DNA of 64,000 nt from Siphonodentalium dalli (Eukaryota > Mollusca > Scaphopoda > Gadilida > Siphonodentaliidae). The translations under genes and the position numbers were made by a program. The notes below the pieces were generated by a model. That model had not been told where the DNA came from. It made no database searches and was given only the letters and a program-made list of their open reading frames with translations. The stretch covers positions 131,879,129 through 131,943,128 of the forward strand of contig CP136064.1 in the NCBI GenBank assembly GCA_032622095.1. Reading direction: 5' to 3'. Every line of letters begins with the position of its first letter. The first letter of the stretch is position 1. Shown here one piece after another: positions 47,245 to 59,469 of this stretch.

Positions 47245-48724
47245 CACGACTATACACATACAAATTGACAGTGCAAAAGACCTACGTTTGTGTGAGTTCT
47301 TATACACAATATATGTTTATCAGTGCGAATCATTTTATGCCATGCATTAGGAATATTGTAGATCTGAAAATGAAGAAATTACTACAACATTTGGGATATC
47401 AAGCATCCTCTCCAAACCGATTTGACTGACGGTTAAAATGGACATGATTTGTTACTGGACGTCTGTCGCCGAATGAACTCTTAGAAAGTCAGGGTCTACA
47501 GAATACAGCCTTTGGCCAGAAACCGCTCTCCAGGAGTTCTTCAAAATCATGAACATGAACATTTATCCGTTCGTACTTTCCACCGCGGCATAGATGTTGC
47601 ATCGCGTAGTGGAACTTTAAGACAAATGGGCGAGTCTATAACTGGCGTCACACACGACACCCCCCCCCCCCTCCGGATGACGCGAAAGCGCGGAACGACA
47701 ATTCCATTAGAATCTGAGTGAAAAAACAACTCGAAAACTCAATGCTAGAAACATTAGAAAAAGTAGTTGATGTCTATATTGCATGTTTCTGCTTCTTATG
47801 GACACTATACTATACTTATGTCTGTTCATTTCAGCCGTATTCATGTTTTTATAACGCTCGACTGAACACTCAAATTTCGTACCGCGTTTTTCATTTGTCC
47901 AATTTTCGAAAGAACGTCCATGCCAATGTGTATAGACTATAGTTACTGTGAACACAAATTATCATGAATCAAACTGATCAACAGGCTGATGAACATGGAT
48001 AGTTTTATTGGGAATAAATAAAATGTGTTACCCGATTACAACCCTATTAATTTTTTTTTGCTTCATAACAATGATAATGACATGGCATTTATCACGGGAA
48101 CATAAGATGTGATCAGGGTATTTGTTTACAAATTACATCGGGCTGGAGTCTGGAGTTAATAATTTTCACCGGAGGTCGCTATCCAATCGCTTCGGATTCG
48201 ACTCTGTGTGTGTTTGTGTGTGTTAATTAATTATTGAGTTGTTATTGAGTCATTTTAAACGTAAATCGTAGCCAAACAAGTATATTTTTTTTATCATGGA
48301 GAGTTTATTGCTGAAAATTGAAGTTGAGGTGTTAATATTTATTTTCTGAAAGTTCTGAAAGCCCATCAACCAAATTCGGAGATCGTCCAACGGAAAATCC
48401 TGTTGTTGCAATTAATTTTCTGAGATGGATTAATAGTAGATAGTTGAAAGTAAAGTGTTATCGTTAAGGCATCAACGTCGTTTTTCGGTTGATCTATGGG
48501 CCTATAGATCGATCAGTAGACGAATAACATATTTATTATAATCCGCTTCGTTGAATTATACAGTATGTTAAGTATAATCCGCTTCGCGGAATTATACATT
48601 ATGTTATTCGTCTACTGATCGATTTATTGGCTCATATTAATTCGCGGAATTATACAGTATGTTATTCGTCTACTGATCGATCTATAGGCTCATAGATCAA
48701 CCGAAAAACGACGTTGATGGCATA

Positions 48725-49110
48725 TACAATCTAATATTTACTTATTCACGAGAAGAACTGATGGAGTGGGGATCCACAGATGAGACGGTTAACAGTTAGC
48801 GACAACGTTCGGTTTACTTTGAGGTTCGACAAGAATGTCAATTGAAGTTTTCCTAAGGACATACGAACACTTGGCGAACTAGATTTACTAGGTTTATTTG
48901 ACGCGTTGGTGTTATATGTCATCTTAAGGACCGAATGTATAGAGCTATATGAACCACGATATAGTGAGCGACCTGCATCCACAAAACTATCGTTCCAGTC
49001 AATATTATCGCTGAATATGTATACCAACCACAGATAAATTTGTCAGTTTGTCGGATTATAATGTATGTGTTTAATTAACTCAACCTGACGCTCAAATATT
49101 CATTTTTATT
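48725..49110. other. Spacer before the LDLa exon
   Basis: No repeat or gene was recognised; the 93-codon minus frame at 48746-49027 has no known domain. Confidence 0.4.
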
Positions 49111-49116
49111 TTTCAG

Positions 49117-49290
49117 TCCTTCCAAAAATGTTTAACATGTCATCTTGTAAGTTAGGCTACTTCATTTGTGCCAGTCAGCGTATGTGTATTCCCGGTGACC
49201 AAAAATGTGATGACATTGTCCAGTGTCACGACCTAAGCGACGAGAAAGATTGTGTTCAATATGCCACATCAATTGGACGAAATCCGAATG
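49117..49290 (+). CDS. Exon encoding an LDL-receptor class A (LDLa) domain
   Basis: A 174 bp exon preceded by a strong acceptor (TTTTTATTTTTCAG) and followed by a consensus donor (GTAAGT). Both junctions are phase 1. The peptide contains the six-cysteine LDLa pattern: SSCKLGYFICASQRMCIPG, then DQKCDDIVQCHDLSDEKDC, including the acidic DLSDE calcium-binding segment. LDLa modules bind ligands or calcium in secreted or membrane proteins. The matching phase and strand with the TSR exon at 32667 suggest one mosaic protein with a ~16 kb intron. That link is inference; other exons were not found between them. Confidence 0.85.
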
Positions 49291-52200
49291 GTAAGTTGCA
49301 TGAAAATATGGCAATTTGCCAGTTGATTTTGATGATTATATCGGCGATATTGGTGAGGGTGATACACACACATCTATTATTTCAATGAATGGAGGTTCTA
49401 ATCCGACCGAACCTAATTATCATTTCTAAAAACCAGGGAGGCAGGGAGTTGGTCCCCATAGTGGTAAACAACTTAAAAATTCTAACTGAATTCCGCCATT
49501 AAATTTGACATGAACAGATTAGCCCTGTGAGGTACCAGTACTCCTTTGCTTACCAAATAAACTTCAAGGCTCATATTCACCGGCTTGGTTTATATATATA
49601 GTTCAGGTAGTTTACACGGGGCGACGCTCAATGTGAATGAATCGGATAGGCATCGCAGCGGCATTGAATAATCCAGTCAAGTGGACGTGATGGCGGATTA
49701 GTCCAGTAAATATACCTTAAATATTACCAAACCTGGAACAAATTAGAACAGAATTGATTTTTAAAAAATTATTAGAAAAAAATATTGTCTACAACATACT
49801 AAAAGTCAAATTTGAAGACACGGTGCTAAATTTATATTGTCTGGTTATTCCTGATGGTCATAGAATTGAGAATTAAATGGTTGATAGTTTGGGGATAGGG
49901 AAAGTAGAACCTAATATTTGGCGACATACACTGAATGAAACTATCCATTTAAAACAGGAATGATGTTGGTATTAAAGGCAATGAAATACGAAAGCAGCAT
50001 TACCGGTACTGGTTAGATACTTTATTGATAACTCAATCGTACTATTATGCACAAAACATAGAGTCATGTAACATATTTACAGTGTTTGTACATAAAGTGA
50101 CATTTACCCATTTATATGAACGCGCTGAGGCCGACAAATTTAATCGTATAGTGAACAGATAAGTTATTGGGTGATTACATACATATAATTCCTGACAAAG
50201 ATGTGGCTGCTATTACAGTTATTCCAAATGGAGCAGTTTGCAAATTATTTTTTGTTTAGGTATTTTTTTTACATGCCCAATGCGCAAAAATGGGTGCCTC
50301 ACTCTCTACAACTTTGGCAAATATTTCCGACACAGACTGACACAGACCAATAATAGGTTGAAATATTTTTGATGGTGAGATTCTCAAACCAGTATTTTGT
50401 GTGACAATTGTTTTCTAATCACTTTTTGTCGAATATTTTCACTAATGTGGTCCGTTGGAAAATGTTTAGCCTTGTGGTAGGTAAGAAATTCCAACAGCTG
50501 GAAAATCTGAACTCGGTGTGCAAATGTAATTTCATGGACTTGGCAATGTCGGTCTGGTTTCAAGGAGATGCAGTTGGAAATCAAAATGTGCATACCACCC
50601 AAACAGACTGTGCAGCGGTCACACCCCTGTTTTAATAGACATATGTGTTTCTTTGATAACATTATTAGCACGGACGTGCGATTGGGGGTGGATGTCAGGG
50701 GATTGGGTTGTGGTGTCTTACATCCGCAACGCGTTGTTTCACATCCACAACTTTGGTAAAATTGTTCAACAGTTGGAAATTGCATGCCTGTGCTTGATTC
50801 AAACTTTGTTGGGAGTTTTAAATATGTTCCCACCGTCGACCTTATTTTTGGACTGAAGCGCTACAAAATGTACTTAGGGTGCCAGATTGGAAATATCCTA
50901 CAGTCAGAAAAATAACTTTTTGGAAATTCCATCTCAAGAGGTGACATTTCCAGGAATTGGGTCTGTTTCAAGATGTGTTAAGTTTTACACCCCCAATCAG
51001 TGAAAAGGGATAGCGCGTGTTTTGAATGGATAGATTAGCAATTTTCTCTTACGAAATGCACATATAGGAAGTTTCTATATGGTGGCTAGCTCTTCTCGTG
51101 TGTGTATTATACTTATTAAAAATTTTAATTGATGGAATGTCTGAACCATGAACCACGAACTAACCAAAAATGAAGACCTATCATTGTTTGAATAATCATA
51201 TTGCTATACATTTAATTCACTATGATATAAATTGTTAAAATATTCAACATGAGGAAAACAAATAGCCTTTCCGTATATGCATGTATTGCTACTCTTCAGA
51301 AGAGTGGGCAACTGTGAACAACGCGAACTGTTCGTCACAATACTAGCTCTAATGGTTTATTACTAAAGCTTTTAATCGCGTGGATTATATTGGTATTCAT
51401 AACCCCTCCCTCGTAGGCGAAATTCAAACGAACAAACTGATAAGTTCATCAGAGTAACTTCTTGGCATTTGTTCCCATTGTCGCGCCATGATGATTGCAG
51501 AAATCCGGGTAATTACACATCGTTTACAGAGATTCGCTCATAGGTCTCGATCTCGCCAGCGGAGACCGCTTTGAAGCGAATAATTACTTTTTAATCATAG
51601 GCCCGACTTTCAATGTGAACTCTAATTTCCGGATATTGGAAGAATGTTATTTTTGAAAGACCGAGATTACTTTTTGTATCTATGGATTTTGCGGTGGTGA
51701 TTACCTCCATTGTTCTTGTGCGACTCGTCGGAGTGATGTGTATCCCTTTTATTCCACTAGAATGGGTTTCGTGACGATGTCGTGTTTGGTTGACTATAGC
51801 GGAAGATTTGGAGCATGCCCCACATAAAAATCGAATAAAGCGGGATTATTATAATATGACCGTGTCAACAAGAAACACTAGGGACACTGAGCGGAATTAA
51901 TAGTGTTACCAAGTGCAGGCTTGTATATATACAAATATATTATGGTACCACTAACAGGCTAATTTTAAAAATGAACACAATTTAATATTTCCAATTTTTT
52001 AAAAAGGGATCCTTTTATTCTTCCTGAGGTGATAATCTGTCACTTCACTCTGAAGCAAATAGAATCTGTTTATATGTAATTTATCTTGAATGTGATAATA
52101 GCAACATTATACACAAATCGCTTTAAAGCTTGTTGGGATTATTTGCATGGTAGAATTATCAAAACTAAAACATGTATTCTATATTTAAAAGCATTTTATG

Positions 52201-55200
52201 TTTTATAGCTTTTTAAAAAATGAATTTCACAAAAGACGGCAAACCGAGTACTATCGACCGTCGTTTCGTTAAACGCACATCTAAAACATTTTGATTTTGT
52301 CAAGAGAAATTACTCGAATGATATGGCAATGCTGTTTGTGTCAGTTGGTGAGTGATTTATAAAGGTGCACTAGTTTCCGATATTTGTGTGACTAGTTTCC
52401 GATATTTGGGTTATTTTAACCACAATTGCGCACGGTGAAAATTCATTCCTTCGGTATCGTGTGGAATACTGGTTACCATGTTCAGATGTTTTATGTTACA
52501 TGTTTCTTAACGGTTCGTCGAAAGGGGTCGGCAAACTCGCATATCGGTTGCCCTTGAAATGCAAAATAGCAACTTCAGATTACGAAGGATGGAACCTGAT
52601 TTGTCTAGCTAGCTTTGGACAGGTACAGCGGCCGAAATATTAGAAGTGGGAACATCTAGACCGTAACAGTTGAAAAGCTTGAGGTACCATGCGGCTGGAA
52701 AAATTCAACCCATGATGGGGTGCGATGGCTGTTCTCGGACTTGGTATGTTCGACCTGTGTCATGGATGGGTGTTCATTTGGAAATTCCAATGTGGACAAA
52801 CACTCCCTCGTCCAGGGTCTCCGGGGACATCCAACCTCGATTTAAAAAATAATGTATATATAGCACCATGTACTTAAACTATACCTAATTCTCGGTCCCT
52901 TCCATTTACACCAACTAAGCGGCTGAATTTAGGTAAACATGTGACATTTGGTTTATAACCAACATGCACTACTATACATTGGTAAGTTAAGGATCAGGGG
53001 ACCACGATTTGTTCTAAGAATTCACTCAAACATTTTGTGTGGAACTATTGGTTAAATTAAATTGTTTAGACCACAAGGTGACTGCAAACTTATTGAACAC
53101 ACAAATGACACGCGGTTCAAATAAGTCACATACTGTCATGGTAAATATTTGGAGTCCACTGATTCTTAACGCAACTTAGCCTGAAATTATCAGTAACTCT
53201 TTCTTGATTCTTCACGCACAAAGATTGTTTATATATACGTTTTGAGCCCAAGCCCGACAACTCTATCTCTTTAATTCCATTCTTAATTAAAATCTAGACC
53301 GCTGAAATGGCTAGTTCTTTCAACTCCATTGAGCATATACCACTGACAATGGGTTAATAATTGAGATTCAGGTACCAAATTACAAAGAACGGGTACCCAG
53401 CTGATCCCACTCACCATTATCCACACGGGGTATCGTCGTGATCACGGCGTGAAAAATCAATAATGTAGCATATGCAGTAGTAATCTAATACTTAATTTTT
53501 ACAAAAATGGTATTATTGTTGTACTATTGAACCCGCTTAGCCAGTACTTTATCATTCCGTATTGGGCGTTTTTCCATATTACACAACTTCTAGTTCGAGT
53601 ACTATGGAAACATGAAAAGATGAAACTTTCAGGTCCCCTTTTCTCCACCAAATGGAAAGATTTTCCGGTCAAGTTAATCCCGGTATATAGATGGTTCGCC
53701 AAAAAGATCATAAAGTCATTACATGCCAATGCATTCTGTATATAAAGAGTTTTGGGCATATACTGAGTTACAATCTACACTGAAAGAAATATACTGATAT
53801 AAATACAGTCGATTACTATATAACACAAAATATGTATTACAAAATGAGTAACTCACAAATTAACGCTGATATTACAAAAATTGTATACTAAAGTTTAGGC
53901 CCCAGATGTTATCCATGTGGATTATACATATCAAATATTAATCCTGAAGCATATTATCAATGGGCTATTGAATTCTGTCAGATAACCCAAGTGTTGACAT
54001 TTCTCACACATTTACTAGTTCTGGTACTGACACACATAATTGTCCTTCCCAGCATCAGGGAATAGCATAGTCATTAATTCACTCAGAAGTCCATGCACCA
54101 TTCCCAATTCCAAGAAACGATATCCTCCTGCCAATGGGCCTAGGTTACTTCGATTAGATTTACCATATCCATCAATAACATTCTGCATATAATGAACAGG
54201 TGTAATCTCTTTTCAGCTATCAGTGGTCTCCTCTGAACAATTCAATAAAGTCACACCAAACCAGTTGTCATTAAGTGTTTCATGACTTACGCTTGCTCCA
54301 TCTGGCTCTATCAGTCTTTACCTGGAATATAAACAGAACAATAAATTGAAAGGTGTTTTGGATCAAGTCTTCTCGTCCATAAAAAAGCTTGGGCTATCGG
54401 CTGCATCAACCCAACTGATACCAAGCTGTTGTGGACCGAGAAGACTTGGTCTAGGCAGACTGAACTGAATGGGGGACACTATGGACAATTTTGAGGCTAT
54501 TATTTCCATTTTTAATAAATTCAGTCATATTTTGATAGTTACCCCAATCTTCTGAATTGTGATGAAAAAAGTTAAAAAATCTACGTGACTGGTGTTGCCG
54601 CTACAAACTAGCCATCAATGCTAAAAGACCAATTATATGCTCTTGCATCCACAAAACAATGATAAAAATGGAATACAATTAAAATATGTCTTAATAAGTG
54701 AAGAAAATATTCTTATATTAAAAAAAACGAACCTCTTTTCAAATAAGATAACATTTTTTAAATAGATGATTTACATAAATTACATGCATCCATTTCCATA
54801 CATGACTGTATGCCGATCGTTTACCTGCGTCTTTTTCTCGTATGTATGACGAGAGCAGAACCAAATAGACGATAACATATATAATCCCATAGCACAAACA
54901 ACATTCTGGACCATCTCTTTTTCTAAAGTTCTCCCATACCATTCATTCCCCTTTATATGGAATTCCATAGAAAGTAAATATACCTCTATGGAATCAAGAT
55001 ATGTCTTCCGAAACGTATATATGCAAACGGAAATCACTATTACCTATTCAGCGAGCGATCGATGCAAAAACAGAGGATGCGCTGATTGTATAAACGATAC
55101 ATAATTTTCTACTAACAAATGTAAAAAGAATAAAAAATCCCGCGCCACGCACCTCTTGTATTTATATTTCCATGCACTCATTCAAATATACATGTTAATT

Positions 55201-56590
55201 AAAAATCGAATTATTCCTACTCGGTTCCACTCACACGTATATATTCACAGTATTCATTCATTACATCGACCAAGTAGTTGCCTAGACAAACATGTATGAA
55301 CCACTTTGTTTACCATCGCCCTAACATACTGCATCTTAGTGGCGGTAGGGTTTAAGCTCAGAGGAGAAAATATCCGGCGGTGAACGCGTCTCTTTGACAT
55401 TTCAAAAAAGTATTCAGCGAGAACCAGATTGGCATTCTGAATTAGATCTCCATTCAGCTATAAATTATTGTCATGTATTTTCTTATGTTTGTTATCACTT
55501 GTATATATTTTATTATTAATTTTGCATAAATAAATAAAATAAGACAAAGATAATTTCCTAACATCAACATTGAATTAACGCCAACGTTTCAAAACCCGTT
55601 CCAAAATCTGGCAAATATTTAAAAAAAACAAAACAAAAGAAACGAGGAATAGACTATAAGTGGTAACGATTGAACTACGTGATTATTGACACATCGTGAA
55701 GGAAACCCTGGAACAGTAGTTGTCGGAAGATCGAGATGCTCCCGATAAAACAATGACAAGGTGATAAGAAGGTTCTAAATAAGCATAATTGCGTCATATG
55801 ATCTTCATTATTCTAGAATGCCAATCAGTCTTCGATATATAACAAGTGGGAATCATATTAGACTGGCTTCAGTGAGATCTGCCATTCACATGACATGTGG
55901 AGATCAAGCTTGTATCTAGAACGCTGACGAAAAGCAGATCCCTTTATCGGCGTGGTGGGCCTTGGTCGATACATATTATTGGTTAGTTGTTATGACGTCG
56001 AAATCCTGTAATCTAGTGCGTAACACGGTTACTATGCCATGTGATATCAATTCATCCCATCCGCTGTCAGTCGTCCTGGGCGCGAATTCCAATAGATCAG
56101 TAGTTTTGACTAAGTACATACATCCCCAAGAGTTTCAATCTCTGGTTTGGTCGAGTCGAAGCTGTCAGACACCACGTGTTAGCTTAAATAATCGGTCGAT
56201 TCTGGACGGGAATACTTTATGTAGTAGTATTTCTTTCTTTCATGTCCAAAGTGACAGCCAAATGGTGATATTTCGAGTAAGTGCTCATTAGCACGCAAAC
56301 TTCGGGTTATACGGAAAATATCCAACCAAAATGGAAGCTACATTGACTTAAAGATGGGACAGACGATACATATATCTAATGTGGTTACCACAATTGAGGA
56401 TGGATGCCAATATGGCGGCCGAATTTCGGAAATTTGAAAATTTCAAGCTTATGTCTTCCTTAGATAATATTCTCCAATTAACAAAGAAAACCATGCCCAT
56501 TAGCCACACTTATTGCCAAACAACTTGAACAACATACAATACAAGTTATAAGTACTCAGTTATCATCTTCAGAAATTTCAAGTCAAATTT
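49291..56590. other. Large region without a supported gene
   Basis: No domain was recognised on either strand. Small items: a doubled CTAGTTTCCGATATTTG (about 52370-52405), a hairpin at about 54358-54460 (CAAGTCTTCTCG pairing with CGAGAAGACTTGG), CAGTTGGAAAT phrases near 50500-50770, and a lone ATGGCGGCCGAATTT repeat unit near 56406. It may be intron or intergenic DNA of the exon-bearing gene. Confidence 0.45.
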
Positions 56591-56594
56591 CCTC

Positions 56595-58295
56595 TGAGTT
56601 TTTTCAGCCTTCTCCGCGACAATCCCCACATGCGACAACACATTTTAATCCATTTTTGCGACAGGAACACAAGTTACTGCCACGTGGATTCATGGACGAC
56701 AACTTGCATTGAAACGAACGAACTTCAAAAGTTCACCAGGTGCTCCATCCTGGTCACTCATAATTGGGACGAGTTCTGAGACTTCAACCTTCAATCCCCA
56801 TTCCCAAGGGCCCAAACATCATTTCAGAGGTTTTTTTCCAAATCATTACTTGTAGGTGAACTCTCAGACTGTGGAAATATGTTACCTTTTTTGTTGGCGG
56901 GAGATTCTGAGGATCGATCGATCCTTTGATCGACTAAACCGTTTCCATAGATTTAGCAAAACGCCGAGTATACAAATTTTCTTCCGACTTTCCATCGTAC
57001 ATACTGAGAAACAATTGTATACCTAATTTTCCTATCTCACGTTTGGTGGCTTCGATATCATGCATGCTTAGTGATGCATTCCGAAAGTCAGACGATTCTT
57101 GGTATTTTTTGGTGAGACCGGTTTTACCATGCCCAAATATGGAAGAAGTGGTCTCACAACCTAACCATGAATGCATGCAGAAACAGAACGCTTTTTTTTT
57201 TTTTGTATTAGTCGCATTATTCACGATATCGCCAATTTTCCATAATGTAATGCCTCTGTTACCTGTCCTTCGTGCTTCCGAAGGAAGTACACATCTACCA
57301 TACTTGATGTCCAATGATACATCTATAGAGCCAGATTATTGGTGTCATCTGCAATCGCACTCACTGGTTTGCAATGTGACGCGTATTCAGTGACAGAGGC
57401 AACTATCAATGTGAACCACGTCTCCTGTACTCTTGTGTACTGTTTTTCCATCTGCTTTGAGCAGTTGAGTCCGACAAATCAATAAACTGACTCTTATTGT
57501 TCTCGTTTGAGAGAAAGTTATCTTGATTCACGCATGTTCAACCCAATGTGGTCTTTAGGTTGAACATCTGCATGCACATGATTTCCAACTTCGCCTTCGG
57601 TGTTCGTGGTCTTTGACCGATGGCCCATTCCCAAAACCATCGAACAGATCCATATGTCTTTCGCGCGTAATTAACATACATTATTGGTTAGCTAGTTCTC
57701 GGTGTGTGAATTTTGCCCACTTAATTTTGTTGAGAAGAGCCCCACCATCCACAACCGCGATGGTTTGCTCTTGCAGATCACAACCATGGACAGAATCAGT
57801 CAACGCTTTAGCTAGTTGGAGTCTTGCGGATTTCCTCATCGCATGATCCTTGAATAGTGATGTTGGCATTATATAATTTCGTATGAAAAATATAGAGCCA
57901 TGTCTTCCTCACGTTGTGCAATTGCTGTACATCGTGAGAATAGCACAGTTAGATTTAATTTCATTCGATCATTCTCGACTCTGCTCCCAGGATATAAATG
58001 GTCAAGAGATTTTATTTGATCCTTCCTCTTGATAGATGTATATGCGATACTCATGTTGTTGAGCTTTTTGTGGATTTCGAACCGGCACGTTCAGAATCAA
58101 TTGAGCTAACACCGTCCCATCACTAGATGTTAAACCAGATGACAGGGAGTGTAGTTTAACTCCACTCAAATCAAAAGGCGTATGTTCGTCAAACCAATGT
58201 TGTATGTTTATCAAATCACCAGAGTCACGTTGCTCCTACTTGCACCGAACTCAGCGTGCTGTTCACTGGCGTTGTGTCTAAGTTTGGTTAATTAT
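56595..58295 (-). pseudogene. Broken copy of an invertebrate PIN/FEN-like multicopy gene family
   Basis: Minus-strand pieces in at least four frames follow one protein order: a HAEFGASRSN lead, IQHWFDEHTPFDLSGVKLHS, SLSSGLTSSDG, then LFSRCTAIAQREEDMALYFS, PTSLFKDHAMRKSARLQLAK, VVDGGALLNKIKW, DLFDGFGNGPSVKDHEHRRR, CMHSWLGCETTSSIFGHGKT and MYDGKSEENLYTRRF. It ends in a cysteine-rich tail, LCSCRKNGLKCVVACGDCRG. I recognise this layout from many unnamed marine-invertebrate proteins. The VVDGG and FDG blocks resemble the Asp-bearing strands of PIN/FEN nucleases, which is inference. Stops and frameshifts are numerous, so it is a pseudogene. Confidence 0.6.
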
Positions 58296-58299
58296 GTCA

Positions 58300-59180
58300 T
58301 GGCATCATGAATCTCGGCCCACATATGCATGCTATATATCCACTGCATTCGGACAGATTCGGTCATTCCTCTACCTCTTGTATCTGCTGGAGATACAGCC
58401 GACACCTCTTGACATAGGTGGCGTGACCAGTTGCGGCAAATAGATTGAGCCCCTCAGTAGCGAGATTGTTGTACCAGTAGTAATTTAGTTTGGTCCAGTT
58501 GGGAGGTAATGGGCAATGATCTATTGTGGGAGGGGAGGGTTGTTCAGTTAGAAATTACAAAGTGTACACCCCATACCCATCCCACCGTTCAACGAAGGCA
58601 CACTACATGTGTCCCTGTTTAGAAATACTTGTTTAAAGTGATGTGACAAGTACTGACTATTGCAGTCTTCAGAGTCCCAGTCTTCTGCGTCTTTGTAGTC
58701 TGGTGAGCGACCACACAGTCATTGACTGTCTTGTTTGGTTGATGCGAATAATGTAATTGGAAATCCTCTTGTCAATGGTCTCGTTGCTGTTTTCATAGTT
58801 TATTCTGCTCCTTTTTCAGGTGCCCCACGTGCTGGAGGGGTGTGGTATCCAGTCCTGCTAATGACGTCATTCCTCGTACACATATTTGATTCGAGATGAA
58901 TGGACCGAAACACTGCTTAACAATGTAGGAAGAGCTTGATTAGCGTATGGTTTTCAACTTGAATGCTAACTATTCCATTGACTTTGTGTATTCATATTTA
59001 GCGAGGTGACTGCTGACCCGAAGCGTTCGTGATTTCCCGACGACACCAAGTGACTTTCATGGTGACGCGGGGAGACACCGGATATATTTTGCGATGATGT
59101 GTGCGAAGATACCTCATATACAAGAACTATACCCTATATGTCATAGGCACCCGGAGAGACACATACATTGGACATGTCTT
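58300..59180. other. No supported feature
   Basis: Mixed-composition DNA with no recognised repeat or domain. Confidence 0.4.
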
Positions 59181-59184
59181 GGCC

Positions 59185-59202
59185 GGGGGGGGGGGGGGGG
59201 GG
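59185..59202. repeat. Poly-G run (18 G)
   Basis: Homopolymer; the Gly-rich frames over it are artefacts. Confidence 0.95.
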
Positions 59203-59441
59203 TCTATACAAAGAAAACATCCGTACACTGGGCCGGTGTTGATGGGTGTTTCATATGTCGAGAAAATACGTTTTTTTCGGTGTTTGCAATTTTGTTCCTT
59301 TTGGCCTTTCTTCACCTAATTAAAATTAATTACTCAATATGGTGACTGTTTGATTGCGTTATGATCTATTTAACACAAAATTATTTGGCATACTAAATAT
59401 ACAGGTCCCAGTGATCAGGATGGCCAAAGACAATTGAAGTG

Positions 59442-59467
59442 TTTTTTTTTTTTTTTTTTTTTTTTTT
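59442..59467. repeat. Poly-T run (26 T)
   Basis: Homopolymer that could be the reverse of a poly(A) tail of a minus-strand retroposed sequence, but no retroelement body was recognised to its right. Confidence 0.9.
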
Positions 59468-59469
59468 AA

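Larger units (their letters stand above)
40751..48724. mobile_element. 8 kb inverted-repeat structure with ~1 kb arms
   Basis: The left arm (40751-41793) and right arm (47591-48724) are reverse complements with scattered substitutions. Matching landmarks include a G run at 41695-41706 against a C run at 47661-47672, and mirrored frames at 41423-41647 and 47718-47942. The outer ends read TATGCCATCAACGTCG and CGACGTTGATGGCATA; TACA abuts both (40747-40750, 48725-48728), a possible 4 bp target duplication. The loop is almost wholly occupied by a decayed LINE. The right arm's terminal hairpin is rearranged and longer than the left. Confidence 0.85.

Noticed and set aside
50384-50833. 149-codon minus frame with several cysteines
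   Set aside because: No recognisable domain spacing, no splice context, and overlapping frames on the plus strand are equally open.
59442-59467. Processed pseudogene tail (poly-T on plus strand)
   Set aside because: No gene-like or LINE-like body was recognised beside it, and no flanking duplication was found.
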